DNA from: Isoetes taiwanensis
Lineage: Eukaryota; Streptophyta; Lycopodiopsida; Isoetales; Isoetaceae
DNA: 64,000 nt
Assembly: GCA_021234155.1 (NCBI GenBank)
Contig: JAJEKV010000022.1
Coordinates: forward strand, 3,573,370 to 3,637,369
Direction: 5' to 3'
Shown: piece after piece, positions 34,180 through 46,728 of the stretch
Numbering within the stretch: position 1 is the stretch's first letter
Layout of the letters: each line of letters starts with the position of its first letter
Program-made: the position numbers and the translations under genes
The notes under the pieces: model-generated
Told to the model about the DNA's origin: nothing
Database searches by the model: none
The model's input: only the letters and a program-made list of their open reading frames with translations

Positions 34180-34803
34180 CTTATTATGATAAATTATGAT
34201 GAAGATTCTTTAAGATCAGCAGGAGCATGCAATATTGATTTATGGACACATGGAGATTTATATCCAAGAGATCCTTTAAATCAAATTCAATCTGTATTTG
34301 ATTCTCCCACAGCCTTGTTCAAATTTTTAGGCATGGGGCATCAAGGCTTACTTGGATATTGCCAAAATTAGCAAGTGGATCTTCCGATGATGGTATTAGA
34401 GCTGCTATGCAGAAACTCCAAACATGTAACTTTCAGCTTCAAGCTAGCATCAGTAAACTTAGTTATGACATGCATAACATTGCCAATCATAATACTTCAT
34501 TATATTATTCTTGTAACAGCTTGCAAAAGCAAGTGTTTGCAAGCGAGAGTGCAAAAGCAAAACTGGAAGGTTGTTTGGAAGAAGAAAAGGTGAGATATAA
34601 ACGGAGAGAGAGGAAAAGAAACATAAAGCCAATCCATACATTGGCTCCTAGAGGTGGTGGATCAAAGAGGAGAGTGGCTGCCATCAAGACATTGATAGAT
34701 CCATCATTTGGCTACAAAAATGAACGAAAGGATGGTCATTTGGCTGAGTTGATCAAGAAAATTGCCACAAAAGAAGATATTTTGAAGGTGCTCGATCTTC
34801 CAG
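34180..34803 (+). pseudogene. Transposase-like gene, copy B, exon 1 (5' truncated)
   Basis: Begins at NYDEDSLRSAG, cut by the junction with copia sequence, so it lacks the first residues of copy A. One shift near 34365 splits it. Relative to copy A it lacks 66 bp (A 2372-2437), an in-frame loss of 22 codons from the coiled-coil-like stretch, and it reads through the point where A is shifted. Confidence 0.6.
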
Positions 34804-35083
34804 GTATTGAAATCCATTTCACCTTACTGCTTTGTATTCTTTTGGTCTGTTGTTGTTCCATAGCAGCATATATTTTGATTCTTTTAGTGGCTTGTCTCTG
34901 TTTTTAGATTTGTTTTATCTATTTGTCGAATATCCAATCCATCTCAACCCATAGTTAATGTGTTGTAATAACTTTGCATTGGTTTGCCTCTTGTGTCAAA
35001 TTAGTTAATATGCAGCTCCAATAATAGCAAGCATGATGAAGATCTATACCTCTTCACTCTAAATTATATTCATGCTTATGCAG
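34804..35083 (+). other. Intron of copy B
   Basis: 280 bp, same GTATTG and GCAG borders as in copy A. A conserved intron shows the two copies are DNA-level duplicates and not retrocopies. Confidence 0.7.
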
Positions 35084-36931
35084 GGACTAAGTTAATGAGG
35101 CAAGCACTATCCGAACATGTTATTGACGAAATAAGTAAAGAAGCAAGAGTTGATGACTTTCAGTCCCTTTGTGATGATGCCGGAGTGAGCAAAAGAGCTT
35201 ATGTTCAGTTATTCAAGGCATTGAAGTCGTGCATGTCAAAGATGGGTGTGAAAAATGTTTTGTTGCCTAAATTATCAAAGGTATGGTCATGTCGTTCTTA
35301 TAGAAACTTTCAAGTAAGCAAGTACTTGGGAGAGATGACTCACATTGATGCATCTATCAAGCTAGATGAGTTGGAACAAGCTGGAGGTGGTAAAAGGCAA
35401 GAAAGCATCACGGACTGTAATGCTTTTTACTTTAGACAAATCAAATAATCTTTGGGTTGATGTTGAGAGTGTTCTACGGTTGATGGTGAAATTCTATGAC
35501 ATGACGGTTGAAGAATGCGACAGCAAACTCGTAGTTGTTTTGAAATTAGATGAGATGGAAATGGTCAAAGGGGAGAAGTATGAAAGAGTATCTATTACTT
35601 TAATGAATAGAGCTCTTAACGGTTGTCAAGACAAGGAAAATTTCTCTCGCGGCAATCGAGAAGATCATATTTGGTGGATCGGTATTTTCCAAGTGACTAA
35701 GGAAAGTCATAGTACCTTAAGATTTGTGTTTGAACAAACAAACTATTCCTCGATCCGATTACGAGGCACAATAATGGTGAGAAGCTAAATGTAGTAGACT
35801 ATGGAAATTATGAGATTGAATGGCATCTAGTCATGGATTTGAAGACCATTAAATGTATGTACAACATGAAGCACAGTAAAATAAGACAACTCAATCTTGT
35901 CCATATTGTGATTATGTAGCACATAGAAAAGATTCAGCTGTTGGTTCCCAAAGAAGTACACTTGATTGTGATCAATGTTTGCCGCCTTCTCGTACATTAT
36001 TGGATCCCATTGTGGCAATCGATTTTACACCGGTGTGCATATATGTACTTTGCACGCCTTCTTAAGGATCATTGATAAGATGGTCTATCTCAAAGATATT
36101 GTTTGCATGGCGCAAGAAACCAAAACCTAATAGAGATGTTACTTTGGCAAGAATTGAAGCAGTGTTGTCTGATATGGGTCTCCATGGCAGAAATTACAAA
36201 GTTGTGGAAGATCCAAAAAGAAAAAGCATGCCATCTAAACCCTCGATGGGAGGTGTTAAAGCAAGAAGATTCCTTCCGAGTTTAAAACCTGGTGCAAATG
36301 GCAAATGGGAATGCTATAAAGATCTTCTACAAGCGTAAGATGATCGCATACGGACAATGGAAGAGCATTTGAAAAGAAAACAATAGCATGGAAGGCCCTA
36401 ATTCCTGTGTTCAAACTTATGACTGCGAAAACGTTTACTGATCAAGATAAGGCTGATTTTAGGACTGCTATAACAGAGTTTACAAGAGCATTTATAGCAG
36501 CATGGGGTGAGGGAGAACTCACACATTATATGCATATCTTATATGCACATGGGCCATGGTTTTCAAAAGAATACGGAAGCTTGGGCATCGGGAACACTCA
36601 AGGCATGGAGAAGTCCCACAAACAAGCCAAGCATGCCTACTTTAGATTTACATCGCATGGTGGTGGGAAAACTATGTCTAGTTCTTTGCAACAAATGGCA
36701 CAATGGTTTTATAGAAGAATTGCTACTAAGCTTGAGAAACGTTTGACATCTACTCCAGAGATGTCATTAGCTTCAATATTGAGAGAGACACTAAAGAAAA
36801 GACATAAGGATGCTTGGTATCGCTCTGGTGGAGTAGAGACAATGAGAAGATGGAGGTTGCAACGGATACGTGTTGGTAAAAAGTATATACAACACTCTAC
36901 CGAGATAGTGCCAGTAAGTAATTCTTATTGA
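35084..36931 (+). pseudogene. Transposase-like gene, copy B, exon 2, broken
   Basis: Homologous throughout to copy A exon 2, but with shifts near 35393 and 35745, lost bases near 35875 and 35950, and a stop at about 36337 (GCGTAAG where A has GCAGAAG). Nearly every break is at a CAG or CTG in copy A. The acidic GMEKSHK motif is intact near 36605. Either a pseudogene or a gene with base-calling artefacts. Confidence 0.65.
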
Positions 36932-37034
36932 TACATGTAAACTTAAAGTGGCCCTCCAGGCTAGTCTAGTTACTCCACGTAGCCATACATCATAAAAGCA
37001 ATTGCGATCCGCGGAAGTCGCTATGGCAGTAATT

Positions 37035-40000
37035 TGTGACCCCCTGTCACCTTTTTGGCCATTACTCTCTTCTCCGGATGAACTAGAGGATGTGCCACCC
37101 CAATTCGGAAACTAGACTCCGAGCCGGTTCCAACGAATAAAGGTCGCTGCAATCCGACCTCTGGTTGCCGAGATATGTCCAACTGAAGTTTCGGTTCTAT
37201 TTATAGACCTATCTGTGACTTTAGCCTTTTTTTAGCATGCAGTTGCCATTTTCTCAAAATATCTCCTTGCCTTTAATTAGATTATATGACTTATCATATG
37301 GATATTATCTATGGCCTTTTTGTGCAAAATAGTCTGCCGCTTTTGCTTGATCATTGATTCCCTTGATATCTCTCCAACCAATGGTTCTCGACCCCATCCT
37401 AGATATCACAACCTTGCCATAGTTCCACAACTTTGCCATATTTTGCCATGCCCCCATAACCCTAGCGCCGTGGACCACTCCCCCGTGCTATGATACAGAC
37501 TATGACTCCATATCAGTAACCCCACCTTTTCTGTTTCTGTTGAGATTCGTCCTTTATGTTGTTTCAATAGTTTCAACTGTTTAAAGCTCTTAGAAGGTGC
37601 ATTTTGTTATATGCTAGTAAGTTGAAGAGTTTTTGTTGATTGATGGATGCAAATGTTTCCGTCTCTAACATTGGATTTCCACAGCCATTGATATTCAAGG
37701 ATCTGGAGCATTGGACCCAGATTCATAGTGGCCTTTTTTCCAATGATTGCATGAACAGGTTCTTCAACATTTCAAGTTTTGGATTTAGGCATCTACCATA
37801 TTGATCTACGCTCTGGAGGTTCACCTATATTGAACTCCCTTTTACATGGCTTATGCTCACCGGGCTTTGCAATTATTTTTAAGCGAGCCTTGAGTTTTTT
37901 CATTGTATGTTTGTAGGTCTTGGAGCCCACATTGATCATGGGGATCATTAGTTGCCCCACATAAACTGTTATAGAAAGCAAGTCCATTTCATAAAATGCT
38001 TTTGTGTTGTGCATTTGCTCCATGAAATGTATTGTGTTATTAGGCATTATTGTTGTGGCCAGTTAAGCTGTAAGCGTCGAATGAATCATTTTCTACGTAA
38101 GGCATCGATCCTTAGTTCCTATTTGCTACAGGGAATAAATTACTAATCGTTCTTATTAGCCAGAATGACTTTAGCTAAACTTGCTCGATATTAATCCCAA
38201 AACTTTCTATGGTTTAGCTAAACTCTATACATTTTTCCTCTCATACTTTCTAGCGTTTAGCTAAACTAACCCAAACATCATCCCAAAAATTTCTATGGTG
38301 TGGCCAATAGAAAATATTAAACCAAATTACTATACTTTTTTTTCAATATATTCCACTTATTTTAGTCATTTTCTTTGTGAAAACATTCTAAAATAATGCT
38401 AACTAGTAAAGTCTAGGACTCAAATTAATTCATAATGCTAGAAACTAAACCACAAAGTCCATATATTTCATATAAACTAGAATGATGTTAGCTAAACTAG
38501 CCCGAAATTCATTCTAAAAGTTTCTATGGTTTAGCTAAACACTACAAAATTTCACACTCTTACTTTCTAGCATTTGGCTAAAGAGCTCCAGGGTTGGTGC
38601 AGTCCCGAAAAAAGTTAAGCTAAAACTATTATTTTTTCCCCAATTTTTTCCATTTACTTTAGCCAAATTTTTTTGAAAATGTGCTAAAAAATTGCCAAAT
38701 AGCTAAGTTTAGCCCTTAAATTATTCCATGATTTGCTAGAGGTAAGTGCATTAGCTTTTTGACTGGGATAAGCTTGACATAAAAACATCGTGCAGTTCAC
38801 CTAACCAGAATGAATGGATCATTCCGAGTTTCAAGGATGGAACCTATAAGCAGTGTAGCCCAGTTGCAAATATTTGAGTTTCTTACATGTGAATTTTCTC
38901 GTTCTAACATAACATTCATATTATAAGGTTCTGGAGCATTGGGCGTAGATCCAAGCAGGCTTTCTTTGCAATGGTTGCATGAGCCAGTCATCATATGTCT
39001 TTTAAGGAGAGTGGCAGTAGATGATGAGTTCACATGCTGTAATCAATGCAGTCTAAGGCACTGCACCTTGCCAGGCATTTCGTGAAAAAGTTTAAGGGTA
39101 TAAGATCAGCAAGTTGATCATAAGCTTCTCTCAAACTATCTCTTTGAAGCCTTCACTTGCTTCTTACAAATCTTTACATTGTCATATACTTGCACGAGTA
39201 GCCTCAATGTGGATGTATATTTGCCTAGACCAAGTCTGCAAATATGATCGTGGACCTGTTTACCGTCCAACAGAGCTCGAAGATTGTCTAGGCCCCTCTC
39301 AAGGTACCCGTACAATTCCTTTTTGTGCAATCATTCGCCACTCTCAAGGTCTGTATCTGTAGTAGCTAGCTCATTTATATATATGTATCTTTACTACAAA
39401 TCATCCAACAATATCCAGAAATGCAATAAAATAGCATTGATATACATTTGGCAATAAATGTAGCTTGTCACCCCGATGCCCTAAACACTAGTGACAAATC
39501 ATTGATTGGAAAAAAACAACAGTTTAGCCATGATTCAAAAGGTGTTCTTTTTTCTTATGTGAGCAGAATTAGACATATAGAGCTTTATCACTTTTACGGA
39601 TGCAGGACTGTTCTTATTGTCCGCTCATGAGAGTCACATATATCACGATGATTCCACTGCTGAACATAATTTACTCGAAAAGCCTTGCAAGTTTATGACT
39701 TCGAGCTAGTGTATCTGCTTGAAAATGGACATTGCATGTTTATAGACAGTGAATGTTCAAACTGGAGAATTGTGCATACAGCACAAAAGCAGCCACTTGT
39801 TCACGCTTTACCTGCATTTTGTTTTATGCCAATTGTTTCATGCTGCTACATCAGAGTAAGAAAGCATGGCACTTGAAGAGCAGAGAGAGGACATGCAGAC
39901 ACACGCCACAAAGCATTTGATTATGGCACATGAATCAGATTTTTGATTGAAGTGTTTCATCTAGCCAACATCTTTACAGTCTTGATGGGAACGACTTCAC

Positions 40001-40052
40001 ATCTTCAATTCCAACCACATTCAATGCCAACCCTCCTTTTATAGCTTTGAGG
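37035..40052. repeat. Array unit 4, isolated copy after copy B
   Basis: Same LTR-like block plus 2.5 kb as units 1 to 3, again directly behind a transposase-like gene. It is uninterrupted at the element's target (about 38530). It has small private changes, such as an inserted TATAAGCAGTG near 38846. Confidence 0.9.
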
Positions 40053-40565
40053 TGAGACTTCAAGTTCTTATTAGTCCCCAAAATCCATCGGTGACCATGA
40101 AAATTTAAGTGAGTTGTTCATTGCGGTGAGCCTCAAAGGCACCTTTTGCTTTGCTGTGAAGGAGCCAACAGATTTGTTTTCCTGCTGGAAGAACAAACTT
40201 GGACCATTTTATCTATGTTTTGTGCATGAAAAAATTGTCGATTCATTTGCAAAGATCATTAAAGTTGTCTATGAACACTAAAACTATGGTTTTTGTTGGG
40301 GGTGATCCTTATTATTTTCACTTCTATCCCTAAGGCATTCAGAAGAAAATAGTTGTGCTTATAAAAGACGCCATTGACACACCACACACTTGTTTTAAAA
40401 GGTAATTATAGCTACTACTCCGCCGGCGCCTTATGCATCCCTAGGATTAGTAACAAAACATTTATCATTTAAAACACTGTCTATCTCAACTAAACAGAAA
40501 ATTATCAATATCTGCATTTTCAAGGTTAGAAACGGCTAACATCTAGGGATCAACAAAAAAAAGGT
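40053..40565. repeat. Second copy of the array flank
   Basis: Matches 31710-32243 with a ~23-bp deletion near 40161. Confidence 0.8.
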
Positions 40566-42731
40566 AGGCTTATAGTTGAGGCAACATGGGGATTAAGAGG
40601 CACTTAAGGTTTGAACTAACTTTCCATAGGCCATTTGGTATTGACTTCCATCAGCCATAGATGTTTTACCAATATCAATTGTAGCATTCACATGCATGGA
40701 GGTAGCAAAATATTGCTACAATACCAAGTCTTTGTGGAAAAGTAAGTGGACTTTTTGCAATTTAACTTATGTAGTTATGAGCCGATTTTGGACATGACGC
40801 TTGGCATATATTTTCCAGCAAAATATCCTTTATCTTTGTGCCTAAAAGCTTTGCTAATGATCTACTCGAAAAATATCTAATATGCAGGCCTCCTTGAAGC
40901 ACATTAATGCAAAGGATACATGATTGTTCCGCAAGCATGCATTGAAGCTGAGCAAGTTTTGACTCCAAACTACAGGGATTTGAACATCTGCTTCCAACTC
41001 CATGTCACGGGCAACTATTTTTTTGTGGGTTCTTTTCTTCGCTTAATCAGTTGTCTACTGCTTCGCTTATTAGGAGATTGTGTTGCATACTTATTTCATA
41101 CCACAAAAAATGGCAGAGATTATGTAGCATGCATCAACAATGATACCCTGCTGTTCTGTTACGCTATTTGTAAAATAAGTCTTATCTGGTTTGCGGGGCC
41201 TTCTGTCCCGCTGGTGTAATAAGAATATTATGCCTCTACTATTCCAAAAGTTCAACCCTAGACCATTGGTCTTACAAAGGAAAATTCTAATGTAAAAGGA
41301 AAATACATCTCAAGTAGAAGGAAAATTATCGATGTCTACATTTTAGAAAAAGCCAATATCTAGGGATCAACAAAAATCCTCCTTTTGAGGTCATTTTAGT
41401 TAGAAGAAATGGGGATTTAAATATTAATAATCAAACATTTATCAGCTTAGTAACAAAACATTTATCGTTTAAAACACTATCTATCATTTATTACACATTT
41501 TATGAAATACGTAAGGCAAAGGAATGAATATCAACAGGGTTCGAAAAAAGTGAGGTTAACCTTACGTTTTGTCCTGCAAAATTTGCCAATGTCCAGTTCC
41601 TGTTGAGATGAGCAGGACATGATGTCCTACAAAAAACATTAACGAATTGGATTTTGTCCTACTAATGCAACGGGATAAAGTCTATGGAAGCCCAAGGTAA
41701 AACTATCCTCAACCGCTGCGAATACTAAAAAGAAGCAGATGTCTACAGCTTTAACATTCTCTACATAGAAATCTATGTGTATAGCTTTGACACCTGTAAT
41801 GTTCTGTTCAAGAGATACACCACTTCCTTATCTCTTCTTAAAGCAAAACACAATTTCAGAATGATAAAACACAATCTCAGAATTATTTAGAGGAAACAAA
41901 AGGAAGCACATAGCGAAACCTCTAGTATGGAGAAGCAAGATTAAAAGGAAAGACACAAAGCTTATGGAAAAGATCAGATTTGGAGGAAAAAATTGCCTTT
42001 CCTTAATCCCATGGAATGCAAAGTGGTCCCCTGTTTTGCCAAAACTGCAGAGCCAAAGTAGAGGGGTCATTTTTTGCCTTGCTCCAAAGCCCTTTTCCTT
42101 GCTTTTCATCTCTGCATTCTGAATCTTGGTGGCTATGGCATTTGATTTTGTTGATCAGATTCGATGGAACGCGTGGAACTACTATGCAGGGGAGCTCTCA
42201 ATCTGCGGCCTCTCCATCTGCAACCTCAGCCGGATCAAAGGACCCAAAGTAAAGCCACCAGTCTGCTCGAGAATAATTCTCTCAGTTAAAACCCTAAACC
42301 CTACATATCACAATGATATTGAGATTTTATTTGCTATTAAATTCTTAGCAACCTTTTTCAATTCAAAATATTGAGATCATACCTTGAACAAAATTGGCAT
42401 GCAAAACAATTCACAGTTCCTAAGTTCTTTTGCACCCCCCGCCACCTCCCCCACTTTCTAATTTCTCTATTTGGATTCTTCATACATTGTTTCGTATGTT
42501 ATCAAGTATCAAGTATTCTATTGTCTTGAAGTAATAATTGGAATTGATTGTCAAAACAAAACTTTGAACTATGATTTCAGCCACGTCACCCTCCGGCCAT
42601 GGAGGGCAACCCTGCGTGCGCAGCATCTTGTTTTCTCTGTGTAGGATGTGAGGAGTTGATACATCATATATGTCTACTATAAGCAACTTTGTGGTTTGTA
42701 CTGCTGAAGCAAATCCTCACGGTTTTAAATG
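40566..42731 (+). other. 2.17-kb segment absent from the first block
   Basis: Single copy here except its last ~90 bp, which are also in the inverted copy at 51.8-51.9 kb. That shows the first block lost this segment. Two coding-like islands: 40920-41219, and 42126-42250 (AMAFDFVDQIRWNAWNYYAG) followed by AAAGTAAAG. Neither is recognised. Possibly part of a decayed host gene. Confidence 0.4.
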
Positions 42732-43110
42732 GATATTACATTAATATGCTGTTGGCTTTAGCATGATTGTTATTGGAATTTAATGTGCTCTTTTAATTTC
42801 TTAACAGTTGTGTTTGTACTGTTGTGGTTTCAATACGGGCAAAAGCCAGGTCAGGTGAAGCAGCATGAGGTGCAGTCCTCAGGAAAAAGCAGTGGAAATA
42901 AAAGAGAGCTTAACAAAAAAAGGCTGTGAGCCATTTACTAGGCATGTAGAAAGGTACATCGTTTCAGATTATTAGATTATAATACACGGATCACTTGAAG
43001 GTGGTTAACTTGTCTAGAACAATCTAAGACAATGAACGACGAGTATACATCACAATGTCATGACATTTAGTTATATAAGGCTTTGAAATGCTAGTTTCAT
43101 TCTCATCTAC
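42640..43110 (+). pseudogene. 3'-terminal host-exon fragment, plus orientation
   Basis: Inverted copy of 51440-51905. After a polypyrimidine and TTAACAG acceptor-like site it reads TGTTTGTACTGTTGTGGTTTC, as in the other copy, but a stop-creating change (ATACGGGC for ATACAGGC) and a shorter tail differ from it. Part of the duplicated flank. Confidence 0.5.
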
Positions 43111-43629
43111 CCCCTTCCCTTCTACAAACTCAATAACAATGTGTCCTGCCATCTTTCTTCACAAATACTACCTTTTAGCATTCAACACCCCTTTTGCCAA
43201 AATTCCAAGCTTGCCACACTTGTTTTGAACTTCTGTATGTGTTCTGATCACGAGATGCTTTTGCAACCTCACATTTAGCGATTTAAAAGAGGAAGCTATA
43301 GAATAACAACTTCTTCCAAATGACATGGTACGTTAAGCCAAACTTACATGGTACCATAGTCTGGCTGTTGTGAATATGTAGAAGGATGTTAAAAATTAGG
43401 CATTTCTTATCCATGGCGAAAGCTATTGCAATACAATTTAATCAAAAAGTAGATTATACTTACGTCCAATGCGTTATCCTTTATCCTTTCTGTCAATTAT
43501 AAGCATCATGAATATATTCCATGTCACTTGACATGAGTTTCTTGTTACAAAATCAACACTTCATGAATATATTCCATGTCACTTGACATGAGTTTCTTGT
43601 TACAAAATCTTCACTTCATGTATTCTTCC

Positions 43630-43780
43630 TGAAAGCTTTGTGTAGATTGAGCCATGTCAGCAGCAGGTGATGTGTCATGGTCAGCACATGCAAAGAACTA
43701 AAAATGGTAATGAGCGTAACTATGGCTTATAGTTGAGCCATGTCAGCAACAGGTGATGTGTCACCACATGCCTTGCCAGC
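43630..43780 (-). repeat. 3' LTR remnant of the copia element
   Basis: Shares the terminal TGAAAGCTTTGTGTAGATTG and the CTTATAGTTGAGCCATGTCA block with the 5' LTR. It lacks the LTR start TGTTAGGATA, and the RNase H frame runs directly into it. A recombined or partly deleted LTR. Confidence 0.55.
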
Positions 43781-44540
43781 AAGTGGTTTTGTAAACCCAT
43801 CCGCTGCCTAATCTTGTGTTGGACAGTACAGTAGAATAAGGTAGCCATTGTATATCTAATCTCTGATAAAGCACATCTTGATGCCCATGTGCTTGATTTT
43901 GAGATGCATTTTGAAGTCTTTAACATTCTGAATTGCTCCACTATTCTCACAGTAAAGTAGTCCAGGTTTGGCATGAACTCCAAGGTCTTCATAGAGATTA
44001 AGAAGCCATTTCATTTCTTGAATTGTAAGTGCGAGAGCCTTGAATTCTGCTTCTGTCGTACTTATCCTGTTAGTGCTCTATTTCTTCGAACTCCAGCTGA
44101 CAAATTTCCACCATAAAAGGAAAGGAAACGTAGCCAGTGAGTCTTTTCCTATAACCTACATCTGTAGATGCCATATCTGTGTCAGAGTATAGGGTCAGTT
44201 TGGGGTCTGCCACATTTCTGTAAAAAATGCCTTCGTCAAGTGTTGCTTTCAGGTAATTCAAGGCCCGTTTTGCTGCTTTCCAGTGGGGGGTCATAAAGCG
44301 AGTAACAACTCCTACGGCATAGGCAATGTCTGGTCGCGTGATGATGAGGTAGAGCAAAGCGCCAATTAGTTGTCTGTAGAGTGTAAGGTCTGTGTCCTTA
44401 TGATCAGACTCAAGAGTGTGTGTGATGCCTATTTCCCATGGAGTAGATAATGGCCTGAGTCTGTCATGTGGAATTTGAAAAGAATTTCACAGATATAGTT
44501 GATTGTGTAATGTGGATGCCCGTTGATTTCTGCCAAACCT
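43733..44540 (-). pseudogene. Copia RNase H and end of pol
   Basis: Frames 44070-44357 (YLIITRPDIAYAVGVVTRF, LYSDTDMASTDVGYRKR) and 43720-43992 (KHMGIKMCF-equivalent, DGFTKPLAGK in the alternate frame). RNase H-type motifs are recognisable. Frame breaks separate them. Confidence 0.75.
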
Positions 44541-44545
44541 CACGA

Positions 44546-45101
44546 CATTAGAGGAAATTTGAGATCTCATTTCATCCTCATAAGAATCCTCCAATGGAAT
44601 GGCTTACTCTCTATTAACTGCAATTAATGCAGCACCAATAACTTCATTGCTGTTGTTTTTTCCCCATAACTTTTGATCCACTTATCAAAATGTTGCGGCG
44701 TTTGTTGCATTAGATGCAGAATGACAAGATCTTTCCAATGATATATGGTTATGATGTATTTCAATATGGTCATATGCGTTAACCTTAAAAAAATATGATT
44801 TTTTGCTTATTTCTTATATATTTATATCGTAAAAGATGTATGAATGGGTTATCACTAGATAGATCTTGTGAAGACGAACCCATTGCTACAAAAAGTTTTT
44901 GAATCGGAGTTCTGGATCAAAAGTTATAATGAAAAAATGATACTACAGAAGTTAGTTGCAGCTGCATTAATTACAGGCTGCCACATAATACTGGAATGAG
45001 ATATACTGGAGCTCTTCTCTTATTGGACAGTTTAAAAAGCTGACATGGCATTTTAAGCATCCCTTAATGGGACAAAATGTGATCTCATTTTTCCTCTAAT
45101 G
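44546..45101. mobile_element. MITE-like insertion, 556 bp
   Basis: Ends CATTAGAGGAAA...TTTCCTCTAATG, with similarity continuing imperfectly for about 40 bp and again near the middle (AATTAATGCAGC). Noncoding. The paralogous copy at 34049-34056 reads CACGATTCTAAG with nothing inserted, so the exact borders are visible. No clear target duplication is left, so the family is uncertain. Confidence 0.85.
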
Positions 45102-45104
45102 TTC

Positions 45105-45876
45105 TAAGATCAGTAACTTCAAAGTTGGTGGTAAGAGTTACCTTTGTTTGAGAGATGAGAGCTTCTGCACTACCAATAACTATTGTGTCATCCACATAGA
45201 GTAAGAGAATGGAGATAGCTGGTCCGTCAAACTTGTAGTAAAGATTTGGATCTGCTCGATATCTGTTATATCCCATTTGGCATAAGAAGTTGTTAATCTT
45301 TTGATGCCAGCAGCATGGAGCTTGCTTCAGTCCATATATGCTCTTTTTTAGCTTACAAACATATTCTGGACGTTGCTCGTCCACAAAACCAGGAGGTTGC
45401 TGCATATAGAGCTCCTCATTGAGGAATGCAGACTTAATATCAAGTTGGTAGATGACCTAACCTTGCTGAGGTGCAAAGCCTGACTACTGGTGCAAAGACA
45501 TCATTGTAGTCAAATCCTTCTGCTCTTGTGTATACCCTTTGGTCACTAGTCTAGCTTTGTGGCGATAGAGTGTACCATCAGCATTGTACTTGGTGCGATA
45601 TAGCCACTTGGCATCAATGACATTCTTTGCTGGTGATGCCGTGACTAACTCCCATGTGCCTTGCTTATAGAGCATAGCCAATTCATCATGCACTGCCTGG
45701 ACCCAATGATCATGTTTGGATGCTTGAGTATATGAAATGGGATCACTGTTTTGAATTACCTTGGCCAGGAGAGCATAGTTACATTGGTCTGGAATGGGTA
45801 AGACTTCAGATATATGAGCAGGAGAATAGTCAATGGGAGGCAGGTCAGCAACGGCATTTGTTGACCATGTGGACAT
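45105..45876 (-). pseudogene. Copia reverse transcriptase
   Basis: N-terminal frame 45484-45876 with NVIDAKWLYRTKYNADGTL and HKARLVTKGYTQ. C-terminal frame 45085-45405 with QQPPGFVDEQRPEYVCKLKK, SIYGLKQAPCCWHQKI and the catalytic LLLYVDDTIV. A gap or shift at about 45406-45483 breaks it. Confidence 0.85.
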
Positions 45877-45916
45877 GGTTCCTGATATTGCAACATATTA
45901 AAATCTTTGTATGGAC

Positions 45917-46600
45917 TTACTTGTTCTGGTTCTTCATGGTCTGCTGCATGATGGTCCAAATGAGGGAGATCTGTGACAATACTTGTGCTGGAGTAGGAAG
46001 CACTGGATTGAGCGGTTCTGTGAGAGTGGTTCCACGTTCCTTGTCGAAAAGGTTATAAACATCATCTGTATTGTAATTTGTTTTATCTGCTTGGTAGAAG
46101 TCACGAGAGTATACTGCATCTTCCACAAACTCCATGCTCCGAGAATGAAAGACTTTTTGTGTGAGAGGGTCATAACAGCGCCAAGCTTTCTTGTCGGTAG
46201 CATAACCTATGAAAATTACCTTTAGTGATATGTCAGACAACTTCCCTTTCTGCTGCAGTATTTCTCGAGAATAGGCTACATATCCAACACATCGAAATAC
46301 CTTAAAATGCGAGACATCTGGTATCAGGCCATAGAGTGCTTCATATGGTGTTTTCAAGGTCGAGGCTGTTGTTGGGGCCCTGTTTGAGATGTATGCTTCT
46401 GTAAGTACTGCCTCTGCCCAAAATTTAGGTTGTTATGTTTCAGCATAGAGCGTGCTAAATCCATGAGGGTGTGATTCTTCCGTTCTGCTACCCCATTTTG
46501 GGTATGTGCATAAGGAATTATGAGCTCTCAATGTATACCTTTCTCTTTTATGCATGCTTCAAACTCGTGAGACAAGTATTCGTTGGCGTTGTCAGTTCTC
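45917..46600 (-). pseudogene. Copia integrase, core remnant and C-terminal part
   Basis: 46440-46600 reads LRTDNANEYLSHEFEACIKE, then IIPYAHTQNGVAERKNHT and LMDLARSML, the Asp and Glu of the DDE core. 45917-46357 continues with MKTPYEALYGLIPDVSHFKV and FIGYATDKKAWRCYDP, the GKGY/C-terminal region. The first catalytic Asp and zinc domain are deleted. Confidence 0.8.
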
Positions 46601-46728
46601 AAGGCAGTGGGATAAGCACTGAATTACCAATGTTTTGCAGCTATATTGAGAAATTCTAATTCTATGTCTTCCATATTGATATGAGACATATGAGCACTGG
46701 TTCCTGCTTTTGGAGCTGCATGATTGGG

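Noticed and set aside
21386-39876. Recurring short frames such as the 63-, 84- and 89-codon ones in each array unit
   Set aside because: They recur only because the unit repeats, vary in frame among units, and lack any domain or codon bias.
42016-42374. Protein-coding exon of a known gene
   Set aside because: Frame looks coding for about 40 residues but I recognise no family and the splice context is weak; kept only as an island.
44546-45101. Intron in the copia pol gene
   Set aside because: No GT-AG borders, inverted termini instead, and the paralogue lacks it.
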